Source of the DNA: Clostridium sp. DL-VIII
GTDB taxonomy: Bacteria; Bacillota; Clostridia; Clostridiales; Clostridiaceae
DNA: 64,000 nucleotides
Assembly: GCF_000230835.1 (NCBI RefSeq)
Contig: NZ_CM001240.1
Location: 4,289,779-4,353,778, forward strand
Reading direction: 5' to 3'
Part shown: positions 8,689 to 17,198 of the stretch, piece after piece
How the letters are laid out: each line of letters begins with the position of its first letter
Numbering within the stretch: position 1 is the first letter of the stretch
Program-made: the position numbers and the translations under genes
Notes under the pieces: generated by a model
The model's input: only the letters and a program-made list of their open reading frames with translations
Told to the model about the DNA's origin: nothing
Database searches by the model: none

Positions 8689-8781
8689 TATATAAGTTGC
8701 ATTAAAGAGGTTACAGTTCATAATTACTGTTTGCATTTATACGATTAATTATAATGTAATGTTATTATTGCAACTTATATA
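8689..8781. repeat. 93-bp fold-back repeat
   Basis: TATATAAGTTGCA (8689-8701) is perfectly inverted as TGCAACTTATATA (8769-8781). The interior holds a second palindrome, TTACAGTTCATAATTACTGT. The layout is shared with 13636-13755 and 30578-30672. It ends 15 bases from the SDR stop codon and may serve as its terminator. Confidence 0.7.
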
Positions 8782-8796
8782 TCTTTAATTTTCAAA

Positions 8797-9642
8797 TCAC
8801 TTGTTAAAATAATGACCCTGTTCTATATCCTTAATTAAGCCTAAGTGCTCAGGTTCCCATCCTAAAAGTTCCCTTGTTTGTGCACTGCTAGCTGGCATTG
8901 CACTTGGAATATCGAGAGAAGCTAAGATCCCAAGAAAACCGAAATGTACCTCTGCTTCTTCACGTGAAATACTTACTACCGGCAAGTTTAATTGTTTACC
9001 TATAGTCTCTGCAATGTCATAAAATCGTACTCCTTCTTCAGCCCGCCCAAAAAGGCTTGAACCTGCAGGCGCTTTTTCTAATGCAAGTCTATAAAGTTTA
9101 GCTGCATCAAGTCTATGTATAGCCGGCCAACGGTTAGACCCATCTCCCACATAGGCAGAGACACCCTTTGTTCTAGCAATATCGATTAATATAGGTATGA
9201 AGGCGTGCTTATCACCTTCACCATGAACTGCTGGTGAGAGACTTACAACAGATGCTCTAACTCCCTTATTTGCCAAATTCAAGGTTGCATTATCAGAAGC
9301 GGCTCCATTAGCATGAGCAGTAGTTATAAATGGTTTTCCAGTACCTTCAAGTACCTCTCCTATTGTCTCTATTACTTTTAAATCAATAGCAAGTGAACCT
9401 GCAAAATCTGCAAAATCATGTCTAAATGCCAAGTGAATGACACCATCTGCAATTGAAGCACCTTTGCGAAGACATTCAAGGTCCTCAAGTGAACCGAAAT
9501 GTGCTTCAGCTCCAACTTTTTCAAGCATCTTAGCACCATTATCTGAACGGGTAAGCCCAATGACTTTATGTCCAGCATTAATTAATTCTTGTACAACTGC
9601 CGAACCTATATATCCAGTTGCTCCTGTAACAAAAATACGCAT
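8797..9642 (-). CDS. NAD(P)-dependent SDR/epimerase-type oxidoreductase
   Basis: 281 aa extended or atypical SDR. The Rossmann motif GATGYIG is at residues 7-13. The usual active-site YxxxK is not obvious, as in atypical SDRs of the NAD-dependent epimerase/dehydratase group. It starts at ATG 9642 behind AAGGAGGAG. The AraC-type regulator gene lies 210 bases upstream on the same strand and is the likely controller. Base composition is richer in G+C than flanking genes, like the aldo/keto reductase at 1-1035. AraC plus SDR plus AKR sets are common as acquired redox or detoxification genes. Substrate unknown. Confidence 0.85.
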   Translation of the reverse strand: MRIFVTGATGYIGSAVVQELINAGHKVIGLTRSDNGAKMLEKVGAEAHFGSLEDLECLRKGASIADGVIHLAFRHDFADFAGSLAIDLKVIETIGEVLEGTGKPFITTAHANGAASDNATLNLANKGVRASVVSLSPAVHGEGDKHAFIPILIDIARTKGVSAYVGDGSNRWPAIHRLDAAKLYRLALEKAPAGSSLFGRAEEGVRFYDIAETIGKQLNLPVVSISREEAEVHFGFLGILASLDIPSAMPASSAQTRELLGWEPEHLGLIKDIEQGHYFNK

Positions 9643-9852
9643 ATTAAACTCCTCCTTAAACCATAAGAAATACTAGTTTACATAGAATTGAAAGTGTTTA
9701 ATTAATACCTTCTTTCCAGTTAACTATTAAGTTTAGTATACCCTAAGTTTTTTATAAAAATTGCCTATTCATTTTTAATTCTTGCTTAATTCTCCAATAT
9801 TAAAATTTTACTCTTTATTGCTGATATCTGTATCTCTCTTTGGCGATTTCTA

Positions 9853-10794
9853 TTATTGTGCTAATTGACGCAGCTTTGCAATATCTCTCTTAGGAGGATC
9901 TCCAAAGTAACTGCTATAATCCCGATTAAATTGAGAATCACTTAAATACCCTACCAACTGGCTGGCAGTTGCTGCATTTATATTCTTTGATAACATAAGA
10001 TGTCTTGCTTCGTGAAGACGCAATACTTTTTGATATTGAAGCGGACTCATGGACGTTACTGCTTTAAAGTGTTCATGAAAGGAAGATATACTCATATGTA
10101 CTAGCTCTGCTAAGTCCGAAACCTTCATTGTTTGTGCAAAGTTCTCCCGCAGCCAATTAATTGACTTTGTAACCTGCTGTATATCCGAATCCCTTAGCCC
10201 TATTTCAGCAATATGAACACCAATAGGACTCTTTAAAAGCCGTATTAAAATCTCATCTATGATTAATGGTACAATAAGCTCTGCATCATCAGTCTTTTGC
10301 AGGCATTCGAGCATTCTCCTCATTGCATTTACAATATTTACATCTGTTTGAGTTACATAACTTGAACTACACTTGTGAACAGAAGGTAATCCTTTAGGAT
10401 ATACTTTCATTACTAATTCTGCAATTCTCTTAGCATCCAATTCCATCCTTATACCAAGGAATGGTTTAGAAGAACTTGCATCTGTAGTTCGAAGAGATAC
10501 TGGCAAAGCAATTGGTATGAAATGCATATGTGTATAATCGCACTGATAAATCTCCTTCCCTGCCATAATTGTTTTTGTACCTTGGGCAATAATTCCAATA
10601 GAAGGCATGTAGAAATTTTTCATAATATCTACATCTATTTTAGAATCTCGCCCAACATATATTCCTGGTATATTCAAACTAAAACCGCCATCATGAGGAG
10701 CATAAATACCAATTAGCTGTGATAACTTTTCCATTTCATCTTTAAGTGCTTTTTCATTATCCATTGACATTAAATAATTATTTGTCGTTACCAT
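9853..10794 (-). CDS. AraC family transcriptional regulator
   Basis: 313 aa. The N-terminal half is a cupin-like AraC_N domain (GTKTIMAGKEIYQCDYTHMH region), and the C-terminal ~100 residues carry the two AraC helix-turn-helix motifs (MKVSDLAELVHMSISSFHEH and ASQLVGYLSDSQFNRDYSSY). Probable activator or repressor of the SDR gene downstream. The start ATG 10794 lies behind AAAGGAC. The ribosome site and start have been tandemly duplicated, creating a nine-codon in-frame ORF (MVTTRKDLF, then TAATAA) directly before the true start. Confidence 0.9.
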   Translation of the reverse strand: MVTTNNYLMSMDNEKALKDEMEKLSQLIGIYAPHDGGFSLNIPGIYVGRDSKIDVDIMKNFYMPSIGIIAQGTKTIMAGKEIYQCDYTHMHFIPIALPVSLRTTDASSSKPFLGIRMELDAKRIAELVMKVYPKGLPSVHKCSSSYVTQTDVNIVNAMRRMLECLQKTDDAELIVPLIIDEILIRLLKSPIGVHIAEIGLRDSDIQQVTKSINWLRENFAQTMKVSDLAELVHMSISSFHEHFKAVTSMSPLQYQKVLRLHEARHLMLSKNINAATASQLVGYLSDSQFNRDYSSYFGDPPKRDIAKLRQLAQ

Positions 10795-10845
10795 TATTAA
10801 AATAAGTCCTTTCTAGTAGTTACCATTATTAAAATAAATCCTTTT
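10787..10845. repeat. 33-bp tandem duplication of the araC-type start region
   Basis: GTTACCATTATTAAAATAA begins at 10787 and again at 10820, each followed by TCCTTT. On the minus strand each copy carries a ribosome site and an ATG. The upstream ATG (10827) is in frame but stops at two TAA codons directly before the second ATG (10794). Confidence 0.9.
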
Positions 10846-10921
10846 TATATGTATATTTTATAAGAAATTCTTCAAAAATTTAAGCTTAATTTCTTCATAT
10901 ACTTAATAATATTTGATATGC

Positions 10922-10951
10922 AAAAAGGAATTGCTTAAGACTCGCAATTCC
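10922..10951 (-). terminator. Terminator of the Spo0E-like / Cys-rich gene pair
   Basis: GGAATTGC (10927-10934) pairs with GCAATTCC (10944-10951). On the minus strand it is followed by TTTTT. It lies about 120 bases after the Cys-rich gene. Confidence 0.8.
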
Positions 10952-11069
10952 AATTTATTCATTATTCGTTATTTAAATTATTATACACTAAAAATCAACA
11001 TTAATATATTGTTTCTTATTCTTTTTTAACCTGGCAGAATTCAAAAATTTTATTTTTTCATTTATTGCA

Positions 11070-11228
11070 TTATTTTATTTTGGGCTTACTCCATTCTATA
11101 GGTACATTTGCTATGCACATACATTCAGATTTAGTATTCTTAAAAATGCAGTTTTCACAACTATCTTCATGACTTTCACAATATTTAACTAACAATTTAT
11201 ATATAATTATTGCTAATATATTTTTCAT
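11070..11228 (-). CDS. 52-aa cysteine-rich small protein
   Basis: ATG at 11228 follows GAAAGGAATGG. The frame has a hydrophobic start (MKNILAIIIYKLLVKY), then six Cys residues in a short span (CESHEDSCENC, then CMC) and a basic tail. The Cys pattern suggests a small metal-binding or disulfide-bonded fold. It follows the Spo0E-like gene by 81 bases on the same strand and ends at a terminator, so the two are probably cotranscribed. I do not recognise a family. Confidence 0.6.
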   Translation of the reverse strand: MKNILAIIIYKLLVKYCESHEDSCENCIFKNTKSECMCIANVPIEWSKPKIK

Positions 11229-11309
11229 ATTTAATATCCATTCCTTTCACTTCGTTCATCATACAAAACTCAATGAGTTATTTTAATTTTCTTTTTATTT
11301 ATTTCAAAA

Positions 11310-11489
11310 TTAGACTTCTATTTTTATCATCATGTTTATATATGTATCTAAATTTTGACTAGCTGTTACTACTTCTTTAGAACTCAATCCATATATTTCA
11401 ATAGTCTTATGCAATTCTGTCCTAGTTCTTTCCATAACTTGATTAAGCTCAGAAATAGCTTCATTATTTTTCAATTCTAACTCCCCCAT
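11310..11489 (-). CDS. Spo0E-like aspartyl-phosphate phosphatase
   Basis: 59 aa. Two amphipathic helices are linked around the signature of the Spo0E family, SQNLD (residues 44-48, in VVTASQNLDTYI), preceded by GLSSKEV. These proteins dephosphorylate Spo0A~P and so delay sporulation and, in solvent-forming clostridia, affect solventogenesis. ATG 11489 follows AAAGGA. The gene lies between the secreted-peptide gene and the Cys-rich gene, all on one strand, so quorum control of the sporulation phosphorelay is a reasonable inference. Activity is not tested. Confidence 0.82.
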   Translation of the reverse strand: MGELELKNNEAISELNQVMERTRTELHKTIEIYGLSSKEVVTASQNLDTYINMMIKIEV

Positions 11490-11607
11490 TTCCTTTATAA
11501 TAGTATGAAATAATTATAGATAATTGTAATACTATCTCTGTTTATTTATTTTAAATGCTTAATGCTTTAATAAATTATATTGCTGTATCTAATATTTGTA
11601 AAATAAC

Positions 11608-11647
11608 AAAAAATCAAGTGAACTTGGATAAATTCACTTGATTTTTT
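11608..11647 (-). terminator. Terminator after the signal-peptide gene
   Basis: AAAAAATCAAGTGAA (11608-11622) pairs perfectly with TTCACTTGATTTTTT (11633-11647). It separates the regulator-peptide pair from the Spo0E-like gene, which must then have its own promoter in 11490-11607. Confidence 0.9.
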
Positions 11648-11693
11648 CATACTTTTTTAGATTATTTTTCTGTTTTTAATTCTATTATTTTTA

Positions 11694-11855
11694 TTAATAT
11701 GGATCACATGTAAGAATATGAATTCCTGTAAAATGGCTTACAATGGATATTGACTTAGCATTAGTACTATTTACATTTGCTGGCTTTGTTGAAGCAAAAG
11801 CAGTAGTAGATAATAGCATTGTTGCTGCTATTACTGCTATCATAACTTTTTTCAT
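11694..11855 (-). CDS. Secreted signalling-peptide precursor, partner of the RRNPP regulator
   Basis: 53 aa with an exceptionally strong ribosome site (AAGGAGGTGATTTT before ATG 11855). The N terminus is a classic signal peptide (MKKVMIAVIAATMLLSTTAF, cleavage likely after AFA). The short remainder ends in HFTGIHILTCDPY. This is the layout of precursors that are exported, trimmed to a 5-10 residue C-terminal peptide and re-imported to bind an HTH-TPR protein. The regulator gene lies 110 bases upstream on the same strand, and a perfect terminator follows. The mature peptide cannot be fixed from sequence alone. Confidence 0.8.
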   Translation of the reverse strand: MKKVMIAVIAATMLLSTTAFASTKPANVNSTNAKSISIVSHFTGIHILTCDPY

Positions 11856-11879
11856 AAAATCACCTCCTTAAAAGTAAAG

Positions 11880-11911
11880 TTCTACCTACAATTTCTGCCT
11901 TTACAATGTAG
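11880..11911 (-). promoter_or_regulatory. Possible operator upstream of the signal-peptide gene
   Basis: TTCTAC at the left and GTAGAA at the right form a 6-bp inverted repeat across about 20 bases that also contain two TACAAT copies. It lies 25-55 bases before the peptide start, where the RRNPP protein could bind. Weak evidence. Confidence 0.3.
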
Positions 11912-11964
11912 AATAATAATGAAATTTGCGATTATTTTTTCTTTTTTTTACTTTTTTAATAAAT

Positions 11965-13245
11965 TTATTTAAGTTTATTAATTAATTTATTATTAAAATA
12001 GATGCTTTTTTCATCATTTCTATATCTGTAATACTTTATTAACTCAGCATAAATCAGATTACAATCTATATTTAACTCTTTTGCTTTTGCTACTATTAAG
12101 TTTATATTTTTTTCATCTTCTCTTTCTATATAAAGCAATATTAATTCATTTATTATGTTCTGAATTAATTTTAAATTCTCTCTATCATCTCTTTCACATA
12201 TCTCTAAGGCCTGTAAGAGATATATTTCAACATCCTCATTAATATATCTAAGTGTTTTTCCTGCAATATATAGAGCATCATTAAGGTAATTTTTTTTATT
12301 ATCTATTAAATATACCATAGCATCCTTTATATATTTTGCTGCATCTTTATATCTTTTTTTATAGAAATACAGCTCTGCTAAATTTCTATAGGCTAGTCCC
12401 ACAAAATCTTTGTTATTAATATCCAATATTTCAAAATATTCTTTTTCAGCTTCTTCAAATTCATGTAGTTCATTTAAACAATTGGCATATACCATTTTTA
12501 TTTTTAGTAGAATCTTTTGATTTTTTATTTCAAATTTTTTTAGTTTTTTAAAGTACTTTAAAGCAGTATCATATTGGCCTAGCTTTTTATATGCCAGTGC
12601 CTTATGATAAAGTATCATTATGGAAAGTTCATCGTTGACTATACTATTGTTTAATTCTTCTGCAAAACCTAATTGCTGCAATGCATGAAGGTGCTTATCA
12701 CTAAATATATTATTTCTAGATTTATACACATATAAATTAGCTTCTTCTTCAATCTTTTTTGCATCAATACATATCTTTAATGCAATATCACACATTATGT
12801 CACTTGTAGAATATTTATGCTTATAATAGTAAAAATCAGCCGCTAATCTATATAATTCTATTTTATTTTCATCTGTAACATTATAATTTTTTATTATATC
12901 TTCTGCTTTAAGAAACTTTAGTTCAAATAAATTTATTGCTTCAATTTTCTTTAACTCAGCTATAACATCTTTAAAGATATCGTTTGCCTGTTCATTTTCA
13001 TCCTTCATTAAAAAATCTGCAGTAATCAATTTAATATCTATTCCTCTTTTTTCTTTTGCAGCCTCATTAAATTTCTTAGAAATTGCATTTGCTAAACTAG
13101 GAGATATCTTTTGTTTTCCATTTTCAATTAAACTTATGTTATTTTTTGAACAAATATCTTTTGATAACTCTTCCTGGGTTATGTGAAGTATTTTTCTTAT
13201 TCTCTTTAATTTTTCACCAGGTGCAACGATCTCATTATCAAACAT
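11965..13245 (-). CDS. RRNPP-type HTH-TPR quorum-sensing regulator
   Basis: 426 aa. An N-terminal XRE-type helix-turn-helix spans about residues 10-65 (LKRIRKILHITQEEL, then NNISLIENGKQKISPSL). The rest is a helical tetratricopeptide-like array (ALAYKKLGQYDTALKYFKKL, AYRNLAELYFYKKRYKDAAK). This matches RRNPP receptors (PlcR/PrgX/Rgg-like) such as the Qss and Qsr systems described in solvent clostridia. ATG 13245 follows AAAGGGGAAA. The small secreted peptide encoded downstream is the presumed ligand. Likely targets are the peptide gene itself and sporulation or solvent genes; that is inference. Confidence 0.88.
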   Translation of the reverse strand: MFDNEIVAPGEKLKRIRKILHITQEELSKDICSKNNISLIENGKQKISPSLANAISKKFNEAAKEKRGIDIKLITADFLMKDENEQANDIFKDVIAELKKIEAINLFELKFLKAEDIIKNYNVTDENKIELYRLAADFYYYKHKYSTSDIMCDIALKICIDAKKIEEEANLYVYKSRNNIFSDKHLHALQQLGFAEELNNSIVNDELSIMILYHKALAYKKLGQYDTALKYFKKLKKFEIKNQKILLKIKMVYANCLNELHEFEEAEKEYFEILDINNKDFVGLAYRNLAELYFYKKRYKDAAKYIKDAMVYLIDNKKNYLNDALYIAGKTLRYINEDVEIYLLQALEICERDDRENLKLIQNIINELILLYIEREDEKNINLIVAKAKELNIDCNLIYAELIKYYRYRNDEKSIYFNNKLINKLK

Positions 13246-13635
13246 TTAGTTTCCCCTTTCTACATCTAATAGAGAAACTAAATCAAAAGAATCTTCGACA
13301 TGCTATGTACTAAAATTCAATTTATGTTATACAAACTTTTATAACTAGAATTTAATTATCGTCAAGCATTAATTTTTAGCTCTCTTCTATCTGTAATATC
13401 ATAACGTTTTAATTATTAAATAATTTATTTTTCTCGTAAAAATAAATTCCCTACTTTATATTACTAAAGATTCATTAAGAACAAAATGCTCTTTTATTCT
13501 ATTTTTTAGACGTTTTATTCTGCCGTTTAATGAATAAAAATGTCTTTTAAGTTCTTCTTAACTTTTAATTTATATAATAAAATATAAATATTTAATATAT
13601 CCGACATCTTCTATTCTTAATTATTAGAGCATAAT
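13246..13635. other. Gene-free stretch upstream of the RRNPP regulator
   Basis: No frame with a ribosome site was seen. The regulator's promoter must lie here, but several AT-rich candidates are equally good. No clear inverted repeat was found. Confidence 0.4.
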
Positions 13636-13755
13636 ATAAGGATAGACTCTATCTTAAATATATATTTTGCAATTAAAAATTTACAGTGCACAATTAGTAA
13701 TTACTGTGCATTGCCAATTGCAATATATATATATATATAAATAGTCTATCCTTAT
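13636..13755. repeat. 120-bp fold-back element after the glucosidase operon
   Basis: ATAAGGATAGACT (13636-13648) is perfectly inverted as AGTCTATCCTTAT (13743-13755). Between the arms lies a second palindrome (CAGTGCACAATTAG / TAATTACTGTGCA region, 13684-13710) and an (AT)n run. The arms probably formed the operon terminator, split by insertion of a small palindrome. Confidence 0.75.
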
Positions 13756-13801
13756 TATACTACAATATTTTATTATTTTGCCTATATTTACCTTAAATAA
13801 T

Positions 13802-15469
13802 TTATACTATTTCCAAAACAACTACTTGATATGACTTTAATATTATCTTTCCATCCTTTTTATTTATTTCCTTATAATTATTAAGCAGCACTTTTCTACA
13901 TACTTCAGATAGCTCAACTTCTTGCTCTTCATGTTGATAATTTGCAAGTAACATTAATTTTTTATCTGAGCCTTCTCTATAGAAAGCAAATAAATTATCA
14001 TGATTTTCTAATGCAGGTTTAAATTTTCCGTATACAATTGTATCTTTAAATTCCTCAGATTTTCTTAAAGCTATAAGCTCCTTATAAAAATTAAATATGG
14101 AATCTTCATCTTCAAGCTGCGCTTTTGCATTAATTTCTTTATAGTTTTTATTAACCTTAAGCCAAGGCTCTCCAGTTGTAAAGCCTGCATTTTCACTATC
14201 ATCCCAATGAAATGGAGTTCTAGCATTATCTCTACTAAAAGTGTTTATAATTTTTAGTGCTTCTTCTTTACCATATCCTTTTTCAATGGCTACATTATAT
14301 TGATCTATTGTTGCAATATCATCAAATTTTTCTATAGAGCTAAATTTATTATTTGTCATTCCCAGTTCTTGCCCTTGATAAATAAATGGTATTCCTCTCA
14401 GCATTAAAGATATTGCTCCAAGCATTTTCTTACTTGCATCATTTAAATCTTTTTCTTCAATGTATCTGCTTACTCCTCGTGGTTCATCGTGATTTTCAAT
14501 AATATTAGCCTTAAATCCTATATCCATAGTTTTTGCCTGGCTATACAAAATAGCTTCTCTTATTTCATTTGGTGTAAAAGCTTTATTGTCATACCAGCCT
14601 TTTTTACTTTTTCCTAAAAGCTCAAGTTCAAAATCAAACATGGTAGAAAAGTAACCATCTTCTCCTATAAATTTATGCAGCTCTTCTTCTTTGCTGTTAA
14701 ATACTTCTCCTACAGTAAAAGCATCAAATTTCTTAAAGGTCTCTTTCTTTAATTCACTTAATCTATCTCCGATATCGTCTACAGTTTCTAGCATCTTCGT
14801 TATGCTGCAAAGTCCATCCTCACCATCAGCAGGAAAATCTTGAAAACTTAAATTCTTTTTTATATTAATAATGGCATCTATTCTAAAACCAGATAATCCT
14901 TTTTCAAGCCACCAGTTTATCATCTTATATATTTCATTTCTTAATTTAGGATTTTCCCAATTTAAATCTGGCTGTTCTTTTGCAAACGAATGAAGATAAT
15001 ATTTATTTGTGTCATGTATCTTTTCCCATACGCTTCCTCCAAAGTAAGAACGCCAATTACAAGGCGGTTTATTCCCTTTTCCTTCACGAATATAGAAATA
15101 CTCTGCATAGTCCCCTTCTGGATCTTCCAATGCTTTTTTAAACCATTCATGTTTATCTGAACAATGATTTATAACTAAATCCAGTAATATATGCATATCT
15201 CTAGCTTTAGCCTGCTTTAGTAACTCCTCCATATCATCCATGGTACCAAATCTTGAATCAATATTATAATAATCAGAAATATCATAACCTTGATCTACCA
15301 TTGGCGAACAATATACTGGAGATAACCAAATTATATCTATTCCTAGCTCCTTTAAGTAATCAAGTTTGCTTATAATTCCTCTTAAATCACCAATTCCATC
15401 ACCATTAGAATCGCAGAAACTTTTTGGATATATCTGATATGCTACTTTGTCATGCCACCATTTTTTCAT
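13802..15469 (-). CDS. GH13 alpha-glucosidase, oligo-1,6-glucosidase type
   Basis: 555 aa, normal for subfamily GH13_31. The N-terminal TIM barrel begins WWHDKVAYQIYPKSF. The catalytic residues are the nucleophile Asp in GFRIDAI, the acid/base Glu in GEVF and the third Asp in ENHDEPR. The Ca-type loop DSNGDGIGDL near residue 20 is present. It hydrolyses terminal alpha-glucosidic bonds of short oligosaccharides taken up intact; there is no signal peptide. ATG 15469 follows TAGGAGGT. It is the last gene of the operon, 51 bases after its paralogue. Whether alpha-1,6, alpha-1,4 or sucrose-type bonds are preferred cannot be read with certainty. Confidence 0.93.
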   Translation of the reverse strand: MKKWWHDKVAYQIYPKSFCDSNGDGIGDLRGIISKLDYLKELGIDIIWLSPVYCSPMVDQGYDISDYYNIDSRFGTMDDMEELLKQAKARDMHILLDLVINHCSDKHEWFKKALEDPEGDYAEYFYIREGKGNKPPCNWRSYFGGSVWEKIHDTNKYYLHSFAKEQPDLNWENPKLRNEIYKMINWWLEKGLSGFRIDAIINIKKNLSFQDFPADGEDGLCSITKMLETVDDIGDRLSELKKETFKKFDAFTVGEVFNSKEEELHKFIGEDGYFSTMFDFELELLGKSKKGWYDNKAFTPNEIREAILYSQAKTMDIGFKANIIENHDEPRGVSRYIEEKDLNDASKKMLGAISLMLRGIPFIYQGQELGMTNNKFSSIEKFDDIATIDQYNVAIEKGYGKEEALKIINTFSRDNARTPFHWDDSENAGFTTGEPWLKVNKNYKEINAKAQLEDEDSIFNFYKELIALRKSEEFKDTIVYGKFKPALENHDNLFAFYREGSDKKLMLLANYQHEEQEVELSEVCRKVLLNNYKEINKKDGKIILKSYQVVVLEIV

Positions 15470-15520
15470 GATATAAAACCTCCTACAAAATTCTTTGCTT
15501 AATTTCTACTATTTTATTTT

Positions 15521-17161
15521 TCATAATATCAACTTATAAATTCTAGCTTCATATGGTCTAAGCTCTATATTATCTATCGGATTATTTACATCTGCATTAT
15601 AATTTGAAATTAAAAGCTCCTTAGCTTTAAATTCAAATTTCTTTTCAAGCATAAAGGTTGTCTTAGTTTCTTTAAAATTACATATAACTAACAGCATCTC
15701 ATTTTCTAAGGTTCTTGTATATGCAAATATTTCTTCACTTCCTTCTAAAATCAATTCATATTTTCCATAAACAACTACAGGATTAGATTTTCTAATTTTT
15801 ATTAGCTTTTTATAATAATTGAATATAGAATTTTCATCTTCTAATTGTGATTTAGCATTTATTTCTTTGTAATTAGGATTTACTTTTATCCAAGGTTCTC
15901 CACTTGTAAATCCTGCATTTTCATTATCATCCCACTGCATTGGAGTACGTGCATTATCTCTGCCTTTCATATAAATAGACATCATTATATCCTCATGTCT
16001 GTAACCGCGTTTCTTTCTTTCATTGTACATGTTTATAGTTTCTATATCTCTATAATCCTCTAAATTTTCAAATCTTATATTTGTCATACCAAGTTCCTCA
16101 CCTTGATATATATATGGAGTTCCCTTCATTCCATGTAATAATGTTGCAAACATTTTAGCACTTTCTATTCTATATTCCTTATCATTTCCCCATCTTGAAA
16201 CTATTCTTGGCACATCATGATTGTTCCAAAATAAACTATTCCATCCTGCCCCTTCTAATTCAACTTGCCATTTAGATAATGTTTTCTTTAAATCTAATAA
16301 TTCCAATGGCTTCAAATCCCATTTTTCTTTACCCTGCTGTTGATCTAATGAAATATGTTCAAATTGAAATATCATGCTAAGCTCACTTTCATTAGGATTA
16401 GAATATTGTTTAGCGACCTCTGGAGTACATCCCCAGGTTTCTCCAACAGTTAATAAATTCTTTCCTCCAAAAGTTTTCTTATTCATTTCTTTAATGTATT
16501 CATGCAGTTTAGGGCCATTCTCCTTTATCTTTTTATCTGGAATTTTACCTATAAGTTCGATGACATCCATTCTGAATCCGCCTATACCTTTATTAATCCA
16601 AAAATTCATCATATCGTAAATTTTATTCCTCATTTCTGCATTTTCCCAATTTAAATCAGGCTGCTTTTTGCTAAACAAGTGTAAATAATATTGTCCTGAA
16701 ACTTCATCATATTTCCACGCACTGCCGCTAAATGTTGACTTTAAATCATTAGGTTCCTCACCCTTTACCGGATCTCTCCATATGTAAAAATTCCTGTAAG
16801 GATTATCCTTTGATTTTTTAGCTTCAATAAACCACTTATGTTCATCAGAAGTATGATTAACAACCAAATCCATAAGAATTTTTATTCCTCTCTTTTTACC
16901 TTCTTTAATAAGCTCCTCCATATCTTTCATTGTTCCAAATTCATTCATTATATCTTCATAATCACTTATATCATATCCATTGTCATCATTAGGTGACTTA
17001 TATACTGGCGATAGCCATATTACATCAATTCCTAACTCTTTTAGATAATCTAACTTGTTTATAATTCCTCTTAAGTCTCCAATTCCATCTCCATTAGAAT
17101 CATAAAAACTCCTTGGATATATTTGATAAACCACACTTTCCTTCCACCACTTTTTCTCCAC
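15521..17161 (-). CDS. GH13 alpha-glucosidase, oligo-1,6-glucosidase type (paralogue)
   Basis: 546 aa starting with GTG 17161 behind AAGGAG. Cytoplasmic GH13_31 enzyme: nucleophile Asp in GFRMDVIEL, acid/base Glu in GETWG and Asp in NNHDVPR, with the DSNGDGIGDL loop near the N terminus. It is a clear paralogue of the next gene, and the two differ around the substrate-binding loops (GETWG against GEVF), so they may split alpha-1,6 and alpha-1,4 substrates. It follows the permease genes by 37 bases and belongs to the same operon under the LacI-type regulator. Confidence 0.93.
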   Translation of the reverse strand: MEKKWWKESVVYQIYPRSFYDSNGDGIGDLRGIINKLDYLKELGIDVIWLSPVYKSPNDDNGYDISDYEDIMNEFGTMKDMEELIKEGKKRGIKILMDLVVNHTSDEHKWFIEAKKSKDNPYRNFYIWRDPVKGEEPNDLKSTFSGSAWKYDEVSGQYYLHLFSKKQPDLNWENAEMRNKIYDMMNFWINKGIGGFRMDVIELIGKIPDKKIKENGPKLHEYIKEMNKKTFGGKNLLTVGETWGCTPEVAKQYSNPNESELSMIFQFEHISLDQQQGKEKWDLKPLELLDLKKTLSKWQVELEGAGWNSLFWNNHDVPRIVSRWGNDKEYRIESAKMFATLLHGMKGTPYIYQGEELGMTNIRFENLEDYRDIETINMYNERKKRGYRHEDIMMSIYMKGRDNARTPMQWDDNENAGFTSGEPWIKVNPNYKEINAKSQLEDENSIFNYYKKLIKIRKSNPVVVYGKYELILEGSEEIFAYTRTLENEMLLVICNFKETKTTFMLEKKFEFKAKELLISNYNADVNNPIDNIELRPYEARIYKLIL

Positions 17162-17198
17162 AGCTTTTTCTCCTTTTCATTATTATTTATTTTTTTAA

